The notes beneath the pieces were generated by a model, which saw nothing but the letters and a program-made list of their open reading frames with translations, searched no databases and was not told where the DNA came from. Shown here in pieces: positions 1 through 12,696 of a stretch of DNA of 64,000 bases. The DNA comes from Tubiluchus corallicola (taxonomy: Eukaryota; Priapulida; Priapulimorpha; Priapulimorphida; Tubiluchidae). The translations under genes and the position numbers were made by a program. The stretch lies in NCBI GenBank assembly GCA_030141605.1, contig JAQGDQ010000085.1, positions 62,001 through 126,000 on the forward strand, in the 5' to 3' direction. The first letter of the stretch is position 1. Each line of letters opens with the position of its first letter.

Positions 1-847
1 TTTCGCCCCGCACAAGCCACCTGTACTCAACACAGCGTTATTTTATTGTAATTGGATATACACCATTAGTTCGTAAAGTATACACTAACGCTAAAAGGCG
101 TCTAGCATTTCAGTCTGCTAACAGCAATGTGTCTTCATGTGATTACAGGCACCGGACAAAATCATTCTACTTACATTTTATTTCAGCGAAAACAAATTTG
201 TCATGTTGCAATATTAAGAGAAGAACATGAAATTTTTAAAAATTTACAAGCTAAAATACAACACAAACCAAGAAGCATAAAATAGCTATTTAGAACTTTG
301 ATGAAAAGATTTAGATACGTTTTTGTTTTGAAATATATTTTATTTATAGATTGTTCGGGCTTGGCCAAGTACCACTTTGAACTTGCGCCATCGACCATGC
401 AACATTTCTACAGTCTCAGAGTTAGCGTCATACCTTTCGAGCTGTTTGATGATAAAATGCCCTGATCATCTAAGAAAGAAAATTTTAATCCAACTGCATA
501 ATATACATGTAGACAAATGTACCAATTTAAGCAAACCGTTAAAATGCATGTGAAGTCGTTTTTTCTTTGTTAGCTTTCGCGGCCATTTTGCAATTAATAT
601 CGTAACTGTTGTACCAGGCTTTTGTCTATTTCCGTAGTTTAAGTCATTTTTCAAATGGAGGTGGAGCGAGGGAGGAGCAGCTCATAGAAGCCCGCCATGT
701 TTTCTCCATTTTACATGTTAAATTACCTCTGAATGAAGCGTGAAGACGCAGAGCGATTTAGAGGCGATTCACACATTTCTGTGTCTGCTTTCATTTTGAG
801 TTTCTGGATTTTCATCCGGGCACAATAAGTGTTACAATAAGTAAACA
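1..847. other. No feature seen
   Basis: AT-rich unique sequence. Short open frames (up to 65 codons) show no recognisable protein. Confidence 0.6.
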
Positions 848-1107
848 GGTAAATAAGTAGGTAGGTAGGCAAATAGGTAGGTTGGTGGGTAGGTAGGTAG
901 ATAGATAGATAGATAGGTAGGTAGGTAGGTAGGTAGGTAGGTAGGTAGGTAGGTAGGTAGGTAGGTAGGTAGGTAGGTAGGTAGGTAGGTAGGTAGGTAG
1001 ATAGGTAGGTAGGTAGGTAGGTAATTAGATAGGTAGGTAGGTAGGTAGGTAGGTAGGTAGGTAGGTAGGTAGGTAGGTAGGTAGGTAAGTAGATAGGAAA
1101 GTAAATT
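848..1107. repeat. (TAGG)n tetranucleotide microsatellite
   Basis: About 60 copies of GTAG/TAGG with a few GATA and AAAT interruptions. The 147-codon minus-strand frame across it (723-1166), a Tyr-Leu-Pro-Thr repeat, is an artefact of the array. Confidence 0.97.
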
Positions 1108-1329
1108 TTCCCTGCATCTCTGAACAGAATATATTCTTTAAACATGCGTATTAAACTTCTTATCAACTTACAAATTAATTCACAAGATGAACAGATTCAT
1201 TGATTAATTGATCGACCAAGCAACTGACAAATAATCGCTTTGTTGATTAAAAAGTCGGTTCGACTTAGAACCTGACTTTATTTTCTAATTTATTTAACCG
1301 ATTTTCATGAATTGGTTTTTGGTCAATCA

Positions 1330-1760
1330 TTTGATAAAGTCTATCATTAAACTGTTCATTTATTAGTTAATCTGTGAGTAGTTAGTTAGTCGGTACTTTA
1401 GTCAGTCAGTCAGCTAGTTGGTTACTTAGTTGATTACTCACTTAATAAGTCAGCCAAGCAGCCAGTCAATCTGTTAGTCAGCTAAACAGCACTCACGTAC
1501 AGTCTTTAGCTCAGTTAGTCAGTCATCCAATATAGCCTTTTGCTTGTCTGTCATTCTGTTATTCAGTTACCAACAAGTCAGTCAGACACCACGATAGTTG
1601 TCTGATCATTCAGCCAGTTGCTCACTTAACTAATCATATAAATGACAACCTGACAACAGTGTCTTCTCCCAAACTGCTGGTGACTATGCCTCTTCTACTT
1701 GATCTGTTGATCATCAATATAGTACCTACTAACCAACCAGCCAACTAGCTTACTAAACTT
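1330..1760. repeat. Decayed 4-bp-periodic tract
   Basis: Repeated words AGTC, AGTT, AGCC and GTTAGT recur in a 4-bp rhythm (for example GTCAGTCAGTCAGCTAGTTG near 1403). This suggests an ancient tetranucleotide satellite related to the adjacent (TAGG)n array but scrambled by mutation. Confidence 0.55.
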
Positions 1761-4700
1761 TCAACCATGCGACAAAGCCGTCCAACGAACCCATTAACGC
1801 AATGCAAAAAGTGGGAATCGAAGCCTGGGCAATATGGCCGAAGGTGCAAAGATAGTTATGATTGTATGCAGCTATAATCTTCACCATTTTAATTCTCACA
1901 CGTTTTCGTTTGTTTGTCGAGTTGTCGTCCTGTGCCCTGACATAAAAAGTAAATAAGCTGGCAGCTAGAATGCAATGTACAGCAAATATTTGTAATAGAA
2001 TAATCAGCAGCCGCGCAGGGCAACCGAGGGCCATGTTAATTATTCAGTGCATCTCTAATTCTGCTTCCTGCATGCATATTTGCCATGAGAATTGGCCCAT
2101 TTTTATTCAAAAAACCAAGATGCAGCCATATCTGTGTAGTACTATTAGTATAAATTTTTTTGGACTGTGAGTAAGGGAGACGAATGTTGAAACTAAATTC
2201 TATATCAAATTAAAATCAAATTGCAAGTAAAATTTTGCTAGGAAAATCGAATTTGAATTTGTTTTCTAACCTTTGGTGAATTCATTGCTCTGATCTGGGC
2301 GACTTTTCTAAACAGTACGGCAGATGAACTATAATTCAATTAAATTTCGATGGAACTACGCATTTTAAGTTTTTGGTTTACGAGCACTGGTCATGTTGTC
2401 CTTCACCTTTACCTTCATATAGGGAAAAGTGAAAGTGACGTTAAATTTTTTGTTAAAAAGTAGAATTCGCAATCAGATTTCATTCTTCCATTCAGAAATT
2501 AGTTTCTTAGTAGCAAATAAAAAGATATATCGTTTTATAATTTCAAATTTTGTTGTCTGACTCTGGTTTCGACAAAATTAAGATAGGGAATCTGTTATTA
2601 CGTCGTCTATTACCTTTTCACGTTATGTATGACATAAAAACAAAATTCAGTTTTTTTCACCTGATCATGTCCGTTACAGATGAAATAAAAATAATTGAAT
2701 TTGACTTCTGTTCTCACGTTTCTGTTTCCACTTACGTTAGTTATTTTTATCTGTCAAAATTTACAATATGTTTTATTATGATTTTCTTATTTACCTGATT
2801 CTTCAATCAATTATATTAACGTTTTATGCTTAAAAAGTAGGCCTATACGTTATGTAAATAATGTTAATAACTGTAATGTTGTATGACACATCACGAATGA
2901 CAATTATAATCCATGCGCTTTAGAGAAGGATAATTTTCTCAAGGCTGCTTATAGTCATGAAGCTAAACTCATACTTAAGAAACTAGGCCCTACTATCGAC
3001 AGTGTTGTACATTATACCTTTTTTTATATATGTTCGTAGGCCTATGTTATATCATATAAGAACTGTATTATATCTAATACTGTATCTCAGAACAGGAAAG
3101 TAGACACTACGGGCGTGAAGCAGACTACAGAAGTTTTTATGTACAATGCGCAGCCCTGTTCACATTCACGCAGTTCACACGGAAGGCGGCGCGACATTGT
3201 GCTGCTGCTAATCCGACCGCAGCCGCAGAAAGCGCATGAATAGGGCAACGTCACTAAAGTTACGAACTTGCCAGACCTACCGCATTTGTTGTCATCGATG
3301 CCGTAACCATAAAAACTTCTCAAATTATGTGAACGTGTCTTATTATTAGATTAACATTGTTGTCCGGAAATTTTGATTTATCACAGCGAACAGTCTGCAA
3401 AGTTTTAAATTTTAAAACCACGTCTTAAATTTCAATTTAAGTATATAGTGTGCCCATAAATGCCATATAATTTCACATGTGCTTGATTTTTTATAAATTT
3501 AAACGCGGTTTTTTTAACAACTTTTGAATCAGTTTTCCTCCTAATAAAGGCGTTTAGTAAAAGATTTTTAACAATTTCAAATGAGTATCGAAAAGCAGTA
3601 CGTTTACTTAAAATTTCTGGCTGCATAAAGCTGTTGCAACTCTGTTGATGAAATTCTGCTTCCGGATCGATGAAACTACTAGACGGGCTGTTGAAAAACT
3701 TTAAATATTTCAAGCAGTACACTGTCGAGTGTAGCTGTACAGTATGAAATTAATATTAGACCGGCGAGAGATGAATGGCGGAATCTTGAATGCAAAACGC
3801 GAATCTCTATATTCTAATTACAATCCACTTGTTACAGATAAATGATGCCGACGCAACTCATCGCTCATCGTAAGGGGCGAATTCAGGGGCCTGAAAAGAG
3901 GTTCTCCACTCACTCGTTGTGTGCGTGACACGGAGGTGCAGAAGCGTAAACATCCCGCCCCACTACCGACTGAATGAAAAAACTTGCAGTTTTGACACTC
4001 TAGTTTGATTAGTAGGCATGTCCGCACGCGAATCTTGGACCCTTCTCTCTTCTTTCAAGTCCCTCTACTGTTTCGTGCGCTTTGATATTATGCTGGTGAT
4101 ATCTTGAAGATTTGCCGATCCGCTTACATACAAATAATCTCCAAAAGCGATTTTTCTCCAACAGATTTGGATAAACGTCGTTGCTGATTAGTTTCATTCG
4201 CGCCATGCATACATGCATAAGGAAATCTGCGTCCGCTACAAGATTAAGATTAGCAAGAAAGGCGCCATGCAGCGGCTTTAAATATGGCAAAATATGGTTG
4301 AAATCTTTACTAGCTAATACCAAATGTGAAAGCATTGAACAGTATGCTGCAGTATTGCTTGGTGACCCACAAAAACAAAGCTTACTTCCGCTAGTTGAAA
4401 AACTATAGCAAATAATTTCATAACGGATACAATTCAGCTTTCTGTATAAAAACGACATTTATTAAGCCAAATCATTGTTATAGACCTGAATGTTATTATT
4501 ACAAAATTTATGGGAGCCTTTCGATTCATACTGGAGTCCTCTTCAATCTTTCAAATTGTAAGAAATGTTTAATACATGGCAAACTATAAATGATAAAGCA
4601 ATTCTCTTTAAAACATTATATAGAAGTTAAAAGTAAATAAAACTCAATAAACAAGACGGAATTTAGCTGTATAAAATAAACCCTAGATATTTGAGCGTAA

Positions 4701-7206
4701 AATATTGCTACTAGCAAACAACAAAGCAACAATTTGTTATGCTCAGATGTCTCTGGTTTATATTGTGCCGCCAAACTTTTTGAGTTTGACTCCAAGAAAT
4801 GTCTTAAAGACTTTAACACTTTCTAGTGCTGAATTGAATATTCAGAATAATTTTAAACGTTCCAAAAAGTTTTTATAAAAATATAATTTTACTAGAATAA
4901 ATATCGGATTTTACAAAAAATTGAAATAAACTGTAATGAATAAAGCCAGGTAGTAAAAATAACTGCTGTAGTTACTTTGGATATCAACTGCAACTTGTGA
5001 TTTGTTTGTAAAAATCAACTTTCCATTAAAATAAATATTCTGAAATTGTCATAGTCCATAAATCCAGTTTAGGCATACAATACACGGAATATCAGCTTGT
5101 GTAATGAAATTTGTCCCCCACTTAACAAATTGCCCAGGACTGTGATCTCATTTAAAGTACATTTTGACATCTCCACTTCGGCTACCATGACGGAACATAT
5201 ATAATTACTTTAGCATTATAACATTTAGTTGTTATTTTGTCCATAATGTATATCCGACCTAATATTGTACAACATTTAATGGTGACACTGTGTATTTAAA
5301 TAATCACATTTTCGTTACGTGGTAGCCTTACTATGGGAGGATCAACTCTTAATTACTGCAATAGATGGTGTAAATCGCATTAGTATAAGCTTGAGGAGCT
5401 GCGAAATTAAATTTCCAATATCAAGTGAAGTGCGAATGAGCTATGATGATGATGCATGCACTGCATGTGGGAGCGACTACAGGGTGGAGACAAGGGCGAC
5501 AGGGTGGCAAGGAAAAAATCGGATTACTTGATTTAATGAATGATTTTTTTAATTATGTCATATTTGTTAGTAAAATAGCTTTGTTAGTTGATAATAAACC
5601 AAGCAAAGATCTCTAACTTTGAAGCTGACGTTTTTGGTTGTTAAAGATATTTATCTTTTCTCCATGCTCTCGAACGCCATTTCGAGAAATCAGAAATCTA
5701 TATTTTCCTCTACTTACGTAAATTCGTTTTGCTTTTATTTCTTTTCTAACTTTCAATAGGAAATTGCCATTAGCAAGTTGGCACTGCATGATATAGTTTG
5801 TATGTTCTTACTTCAGCACAAGTAAGGCTGCTACAAAAATGAATTATTAATGAAGTTTTTGTGAAAATGTATAAAGTGATGCACACGTTTTAGCTCTATG
5901 TCGTACAAACGTAAACAATTTTATAATGTGTTATCAATTTTTTGAAAAACATCTTTTGTTGGGTTAAACAGTTTTGACCGCTTAGTCTAGTTAACACTTA
6001 TGAAAATAAAATTCTGAAGATCCTAAAAAGTACGATTAATTTGTAAGGATTTTATATTAATTAGGTTTGTTTTGATGTTATTAAAGTAATTATTGATTTG
6101 TCATTCAGAAGTTAAGCATGTTCAAATTATGTATTAGGTAAATAATTATTTCTCTAACTTCCATCGTCCCATAGTGCTTTATTTTCTATTTTAAAACAGT
6201 TATACAAAACACTTAAATACTACAACATAACTAGATTATATTGGACAGGCTAATACGTTAGATATGTACAAAAAAGCGGAAAAAGAACAATTTATTAAAA
6301 AACGGATTGAGACCAGCTGGTCTAAAATGCACACTTCCTGATAAATGAATAATTTCAGTGTCAAAAAAGATCTTTGTTCACTTGCTGCATGTAAGTGTTT
6401 AATTATTTGCGTATGTAATGCTTTATCTTAATGCTCAACACTTTCTTTAGCATATTTTTATCCCAATCTTTACGTGTTCCACGGTATTGCGTATGATATG
6501 TCGTTGTCCATCGCGCAATATTTACTTGGCAGTAAGATGCTAATTTCTGCACATTGTAAGAGCCGTACATTGCACGGATTTGGTAATACTAATTAGACCT
6601 ATGTCTTGCAACTCTTATTTCCGCATTGCCAATTAATAGGGCTGTACGCTGACGTAGCTCATTAATTAGCTCAGTCACAGTAAGCGTTACCCAGTAAACT
6701 TGATGTTGCATTGCGCGTGCAAATTTATAAATGGCTTCGCTCCTTCTAACCCATTCAACCGTGGCGAAATTAAAATATTATGAGACCCGTAGTACAGTAC
6801 GTTGCGCATACGAGTATAATGCATTAATCAAGTGTCACCAGACTATTGTGTCACCGATTGCTCATTGCTCATACACTCACTCTCTCTTGTCATCAGCTTC
6901 ACTTGCTGACTGCACCAAATGACAATTATTATTGCACGGTGAACACTGATTTTCTAGCTCTGCCCGTAAACAAGTGCAAATTATTGAAGTATCAGCAACT
7001 GGTAAATTTAATAAACTCAGAAATTTTATCTCCGTGGAAAAATGACACAGTGACTTGACTGAAAATTGAATTAGGCACGCTTAACTAAAAGCGTCCATTT
7101 ACAAGCAATCAGCATAAATTTGTCAATAGAATGGCAAATTAAAATCATATTTATCAATACTCCATAATTAAATGAGCATTTTTAAGTTCTCTAATATATC
7201 ACAGTT
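1761..7206. other. Non-coding, no recognised feature
   Basis: Mostly AT-rich. Somewhat GC-richer patches at 3090-3320 and 3760-4280 have no known motif. The longest frame is 149 codons on the minus strand at 4009-4458; its protein has no recognisable domain, ATG context or repeat and is probably a chance frame, though an unrecognised exon cannot be excluded. Confidence 0.5.
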
Positions 7207-7303
7207 GGTTCCTTCTCCTCCTCCTCGTCACCGTCGTTGTCGTCGTCATTCTCATCATCGTCATCTTCGTCGTCAACTTCATCATCTTCATCATCATTAG
7301 CCT
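7207..7303. repeat. TCN trinucleotide repeat
   Basis: Impure CTC, GTC, ATC and TTC triplets. The opposite strand would read as an Asp/Glu run, but there are no flanking coding features, so I treat it as a microsatellite. Confidence 0.85.
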
Positions 7304-7620
7304 GCCTCTACAATTAAGATTACTCATAATCTCCAGACAAACTATAATTTTATGTGGCATTATGTAGAGTTAACAAACATAGTATCTGATTTTGTTTCTA
7401 CTTTTGTTTTGTTTCTACTTTTCATATTCAAAATTTGTTGAAGCCAAGACTACCCTTGCTTCAATGAATAACGGTGTTTACAGCTTTCATTTCATACTCG
7501 TAGCCCCATTTCTGGAGTAGTTCACACGAGAAAGTACCCAGATTGCTATGTTTTAATTTAACTTTGCCAGCAGAACTGTGAAACCAAAACTAAGTACGTA
7601 ATTCTGACTATCTTGCCATG

Positions 7621-7775
7621 TCTTCAAAGATCCGCATGTAGAGTAACTATTGTAACCTATTTTTCAGTACGTGAACGCATAATTACTGCTATATAATTTT
7701 GACTTTCAAAGATCTGTATGTAGTAACTGTTGTTGCCTATTTTTCAGTATGTGAACGCATAACTAGTGCTATATG
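7621..7775. repeat. Two-unit tandem duplication (about 80 bp period)
   Basis: Unit 1 (7621-7697) has TTCAAAGATCCGCATGTAG, CCTATTTTTCAGTACGTGAA, CGCATAATTACTGCTATAT. Unit 2 (7702-7775) has TTCAAAGATCTGTATGTAG, CCTATTTTTCAGTATGTGAA, CGCATAACTAGTGCTATAT. The units differ by few substitutions, so the event is fairly recent. Confidence 0.85.
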
Positions 7776-7889
7776 TGTGAGTGTAACCTTAATTTTTCGG
7801 ACCAAAATTTGTCAAACCTAAAGTGGCTTCTACAATGTTGAACATGATAAATTGAGACTCGTTCACACGATGTTTTTCTTTTTCTGAGG

Positions 7890-8165
7890 CAGTGCGGGGA
7901 AACGTAATATTAAACATCGATGGGTGAGTTATTTTGCCCCAGCCAGGGGCAGCAAGTTTCATTAGTCAACCGCCAATAATTGCTCGCAAAACACGAAATT
8001 GGAAACATTTTCCGATATTAAAAACGCCGCGGGGTTATTAAATTGCGCTTGATTGGTGCCGATATGCTTATGATTATATTCCTATTGCCTCGCGCGTAGT
8101 TGCAGCGACGTAAGCGCTAAACCAGCACGCTGGCGTAACATGGCGCTAATGTGCTAAGCGACTTG
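7890..8165. promoter_or_regulatory. Candidate regulatory segment
   Basis: Unique sequence of mixed composition with CCAATAATTG, GGTTATTAAATTG, TTGATTGGTG and several GCGC/CGCG words. Nothing coding. Called only because it contrasts with its flanks. Confidence 0.22.
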
Positions 8166-9039
8166 TCAAAATTAATAACCTTCCTCGTAAATTTGGCACA
8201 TCGTTACGAGCCTATAGGAAATGAATTATGGAATAAATTATCGTCGGCTGAAGCTATATATGCCTGCACGTCACACTCATACCGCGTTAGAGCTGCTTCG
8301 TTCACATCTTTTTGTGCAATTGAACATAAAAAATATACGTGCACCTAGCAAATAATTTTCCACAAAATTGTCACGTTTTGAGAAATAGCTCCAACAAATT
8401 GCTTGTGTTGGACTCATAAATCAGCTTAATACGAAAGACGTTAGGGTACACTATCTCAACTACTAGATAGACCGACAGACAGATCAAGAGAAGTGGAAAA
8501 AAGGGAGCGAAAGAGAAAGTTAGAAGGAAGATGGAAATGATGAACAAAAACGATAAATCTCTAGTCTAAAATGATCCCCAGAAACATGTTTTTGGACTAA
8601 CTGGTGCTGATGATGGTGGTCATCATCATGACCATGATGACGCAATTATAGAGAAAAGAACATGTGCAGCAGATTATGAACAAAACAGAATTTAGAATTT
8701 GGTGAAAAAACAATCAACGGTATTAGAAGAAAACGAGAACGTGAGAGAGAGGAGAGAGAAACGTGAAGCAGAGTGAGAGAGCATATGTGAGAAAAAAGAA
8801 AACAGATGAAGAATAGAAACTGAGAAATCGATTGAGAGAGATTGCACTAGAATAAATGGCATTAAAGATACAGTCTGATCTTTCGTGGCTGTTTTTGTTG
8901 GCTTGTTGGCGTCAGCCATGTGGAGCTGCTTGAACGAATGAATGAATGGATGGATGGTGCAAACTTCCTACTTTCACCCAAACGCTGACAAATTCCAATC
9001 AAATCCTCAGAGATTCGAGTTAATAGCCTCGGCTGTAGC
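8166..9039. other. Non-coding, minor simple repeats
   Basis: A GAT/CAT-rich near-palindrome at about 8606-8642, a purine-rich stretch at 8700-8850 and a short GAATGAATGGATGG run at 8935-8956. No gene seen. Confidence 0.55.
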
Positions 9040-9320
9040 ATACAGATTTAGTCGTTCATCACGCTGAGTCCGGCGAATTCCCTTTAAATGTTTATTAATA
9101 TTTGGTAATCCGCAGCACGGATCCGTTATTAATCTAATGCTTGTTATCGCGCCAGTATCTTTGGCACTAAGCCGCTCAGCATTAGGGTGTGTTAATTAAG
9201 ACAAGCTCCAAGTCTTTGCTTGTCATCATCATCTTATGCGCTCTTAATCCGTTAGTATCCAATATCTGCAAATAATGTTTATCACGCGTGCTATGCCTGC
9301 AGGCTTGACGCAATCAAGGT
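9040..9320. promoter_or_regulatory. Candidate regulatory segment
   Basis: Mixed-composition segment with TTATTAATATTTGG, CGTTATTAATCTAATG, GTGTTAATTAAGAC (9189-9202) and CTTTGGCAC. Resembles the other homeodomain-core-rich blocks. Confidence 0.25.
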
Positions 9321-9424
9321 ATGTCGTAGGACGGTTGGAGCAACTTCAGAGAGCATGAGGACTTAATGAGCAGAAAATGAAAGGAAATTTCAGTGAGTTA
9401 TTTATGTGATTTCAATAAACATTT

Positions 9425-9595
9425 GGCTAAAGTTTACAATTCCCACACAAGAAATTACTTCGTCAAGCGGATTAGGGTCAAGGTTAGGTTGGGATTAGGG
9501 GTAGGGTAAGGGTCTGGGTTAAGGTTGGGTTAAAGTTAGGGTTAGGGTATTTAAATTGTGTGAGGAATTGTAAACTCCTTCCAAACATTTTAGGA
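9425..9595. mobile_element. Hairpin MITE-like element with TTAGGG-like interior
   Basis: AGTTTACAATTCCCACACAA (9431-9450) is matched inverted at 9556-9576, with one inserted or changed base. Weaker pairing extends outward through AAACATTTGG on the left and its partner on the right, to about 38 bp. The loop (about 9470-9549) is a degenerate G-rich array of GTTAGGG, GGTTGGG and GGTAGGG units. This is a foldback element or a palindromic capture of telomere-like repeats. No target-site duplication was clear. Confidence 0.6.
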
Positions 9596-10778
9596 GTTTT
9601 CCGGTAAATTCATTTCCGTTTGTTTATAGGTGATCACACTTTTCCCACTTTTCTACCAAGAAGCAGTTAATCTTGAGGAATGGTAGCTTGTGCAAAGAGC
9701 TATAAGCAACAACATTCACTCAGTCATTCAAGCTGCATGACGTGGCTTCATCAAGTGTAAAGTCATGATAATTTGAAGAATCAGCGCATATAAGCTTTGA
9801 TGTTTGAAATGTTTACATAGTGCAAATACCACAATGAATGAAGAAAAAACTAAGTTTTCAGAAGAAAATGAAACACGTGGCTGTAGTGAACCATATGTAT
9901 TCATTTTTCATTAAAGTAATCACATCAACTGGTCTTATCTCAATGTAGATTTTTAGATATTGAAATGTGGAAATTTCTAACAATACTGTTACTTTTAACC
10001 AACAAATCCGGCGATATCAACATGTTTATTAAGCGAAGACAATCGTTTCGACTTAGCTGTCATTTTCAATACTATCATGCTAAAAAGGAATAATTGCTAC
10101 ATTTGATATTGTAATATTAAGGCACGCAATATATTATCACAGAATCAAAGAACAGAATTCAGAATAAACGTGGATATAACTAGAAAGAAAGTCAAATGAA
10201 GTGTAAAATTACCTTAATATATGAAATTCAGAAAAGTGCGCAATACAGTAAACCATTGGTTTAAATCTACATATTGAAGAACCACAGCAATAAGCGTTAG
10301 AGGAATCATAAAACAAAACTTGTAATGTTGTTCTATCTAATGTATACACATTTGCACTTTTTACAACTAAGACGGGAACGACAACACGAGAAACCTACTA
10401 CGTTTGAAAGCAACAGAGAGACTCGGTCCACAAGGAGCACTACGGGACCACACACAACAACAATTCACCTAAAATGGTTAATTAAATGAAGGAGGAAGAC
10501 TGGAATCCTTGAATGTGGTTCTGATGTAAAATCATGTCAACACCTTTCATCTTGAGTTAATTAGCCATTAGTACAATTGTTGATTTCATGTAAACTGTTA
10601 ATTAGATCTATTAGGTGGAAATTATCACAGTTTAATGTCTAGAAAATTATTGTTCTATTAAAACGTACAGAAAACCGATCTTTAGATTGTTGTTTACTAT
10701 TGTTCACAGGTTAAGAATGAAATGTGGAGATTGCAAACCCACTTTAGTAGATGTTAATGAAATAACATGTAGTAGGAA
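9596..10778. other. No feature seen
   Basis: Unique AT-rich sequence with no long open frame. The segment near 10370-10490 is slightly GC-richer and unassigned. Confidence 0.55.
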
Positions 10779-10806
10779 TTTATATATATATATATATATA
10801 TATATT
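10779..10806. repeat. (TA)n microsatellite
   Basis: About 13 TA dinucleotides. Confidence 0.95.
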
Positions 10807-10902
10807 TAAATACAGACATCGTGCTTTGTTTTCTATAATTTTCTCTAAATTTATGCAAGCAAATTTATTCACAAATGCATATAATAATCATTGTAACAGT
10901 TT

Positions 10903-11030
10903 AAGGTGAAGAATCCAGAACCTGTTTTTGACAAATTTCAAAAGACGCAAATAAAAAATAAATAATGTCCGTCTTGTGTTGTTCAATTTTCTATTTTGAT
11001 ATAAACTTCAATTCAATTCGGCTCAATTCA
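10903..11030. repeat. Direct repeat, copy 1
   Basis: TGAAGAATCCAGAACCTGTT followed by TTTGACAAATTTCAAAAGA, GATATAAACTTCAATTCAA. The same order recurs at 11557-11655. Confidence 0.65.
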
Positions 11031-11556
11031 AATGTCATTTCGGTAGCGGAGGCCCTACAAAATACAAATACAAACATTTCAGAAATAAGTTTTCCACATC
11101 AAATTGTAATGTTTTAAACGTTTAGTTCCCTTTACTTGTAAATTCTACAAATTAATCTTGTTTTTATTAATTTATTTTTATTTGTCGACTATATTCTCGT
11201 TTACAGTAGGTACAACGAAATCATAGTATAAATTAATTTATAGAAATTTTGGATTTTATAACAAGCTTCATTTCAATGCATCAGACTAGTTACGCAATGA
11301 GTCCCAGAGCCAAAATCAAAGAAAACTCAATTATGCCACGATACTAATGCAGTCATAATTGGACTGTTTAGTGGCAAGTCAGAAACAATCACCGACTAAT
11401 ACGAGAATAATATATTGCTAACGACGTACGGATGCTCCCCCAAGCCTGATCTTGTTGCTGATTTGATTTCCGCCTAATAAAATCATTGCGATAAGCACTA
11501 GAAACGTTCTCTTGTTAATGCTGCTGTTGTCATTCTCACGTGACGTCATGCTAGCC

Positions 11557-11655
11557 GTAAATGAAGAATCCGGAACTTGTTTTTGACATAAATTTTAAAA
11601 GATGTAAATGAATAACGTTGCGTTCAATTTCAATATAAACTTTAATTCAAATATT
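11557..11655. repeat. Direct repeat, copy 2
   Basis: TGAAGAATCCGGAACTTGTT, TTTGACATAAATTTTAAAAGA, AATATAAACTTTAATTCAA, matching 10903-11030 with small deletions. Possibly two copies of a short dispersed repeat. Confidence 0.65.
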
Positions 11656-12257
11656 AAAATGCAACAGAAAAATTACAATATTTAATGTATTCAGGGTTAG
11701 TAAAAAGAAGAGCTAACATTTTTAATAAACTAATAACGTAATAACTCGTTCCATATCACAAAAGACAAGGGTACATTTGAGCATATTATTATTAATAAAA
11801 ACATGTGACGACAACATAAACAAATTATTTTATTTTATTTTATTTTTATTTCACTTTTCTTGCACATGAAGCTCCCAAATAATTTGGCTTCGTGTCGACT
11901 TTGCAGCCATAAAAGCAGCGTACGAAATGCCACATTGTACGAAGTTCTATAATGTATTGGAACAGCCAAGGGGTTATTGCGCGTACCTAGCTACCAAAGT
12001 CAAGCAGAGGGTAAGGTGGTCAGGTATAGTGTATGCGGTTTCATCTTCACTGCTTATCTTGGGGAAAAAATGTACACATCCGAAGGTAAATGAAACGCCT
12101 CTACAAATACTTACCACAATCTTCTTGAAAAATTATCGGTTTCGGTCTCTCCACAACCATTTACACAAACTACCTTCTGTGAAAATTTCGACAAAATGTC
12201 ATTGCTAAATTTAATTCAAAGTTACCATGTAGTCGAAATTCATTTTAGTACAAAATT
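11656..12257. other. No feature seen beyond a short (TTTTA)n
   Basis: A 93-codon plus-strand frame (11927-12208) is unrecognised and probably chance. Confidence 0.5.
11826..11852. repeat. (TTTTA)n short repeat
   Basis: Four to five ATTTT units. Confidence 0.85.
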
Positions 12258-12265
12258 ATACGAAT

Positions 12266-12688
12266 CAGGGCCGTCTTGACGGTATTACAGGCCCTGGGCA
12301 AAGCTCTGCACTGGAGGGAGGCTTGCTTCAACACCATTCTCAATGTAGAAATGTAAATGGTCGATAAAATTAAACATATTTTTATTGCATTGCTACTTTC
12401 GGCAAAATTAGTGTGTAAACGTTAAGAAACATGCTGTACAGCAAAGATTAATCAACACAAACGTTTGAACAACATAACATAAGCCCTGAGAATCACAAAA
12501 AGTTTGATATATAAAAGATGCTCAATTGGTAAATCATACAGACGGAGATGGTTGCACAATAACAAATGTTTTTAGTTTAGTATAGTATGGCAGCAAGTCA
12601 CATACAAAGTTCAGCATAGGGCCTCCACGCTCGTGGGATCCCCGGACAACAGCCCAGAGGCTCCCTCTGGAGCGTTAAAACGGCCCTG
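12266..12688. mobile_element. hAT-type MITE with terminal inverted repeats and 8-bp target-site duplication
   Basis: The left end begins CAGGGCCGTCTTGACG and the right end, read on the other strand, begins CAGGGCCGTTTTAACG: 14 of 16 bases agree. The flanks are ATACGAAT (12258-12265) and GTACGAAT (12689-12696), an 8-bp target-site duplication with 7 of 8 identical. It fits the hAT preference nTnnnnAn. The 423-bp element has no coding capacity, so it is a non-autonomous copy needing a hAT transposase in trans. The subterminal parts, GGCCCTGGGC on the left and GCCTCTGGGC on the right, are also related. Confidence 0.85.
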
Positions 12689-12696
12689 GTACGAAT

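Noticed and set aside
723-1166. 147-codon frame of Tyr-Leu-Pro-Thr repeats
   Set aside because: Direct translation of the (TAGG)n microsatellite.
4009-4458. 149-codon minus-strand frame as a gene
   Set aside because: No recognisable domain, signal or flanking gene features; within the expected range of chance frames in 64 kb. Transcript data would settle it.
7207-7303. Acidic Asp/Glu-rich exon
   Set aside because: Simple TCN triplet repeat; no splice sites or conserved flanking codons.
9480-9549. Interstitial telomere
   Set aside because: Units are degenerate and enclosed by inverted arms, so a foldback element explains them better than a telomere fusion.
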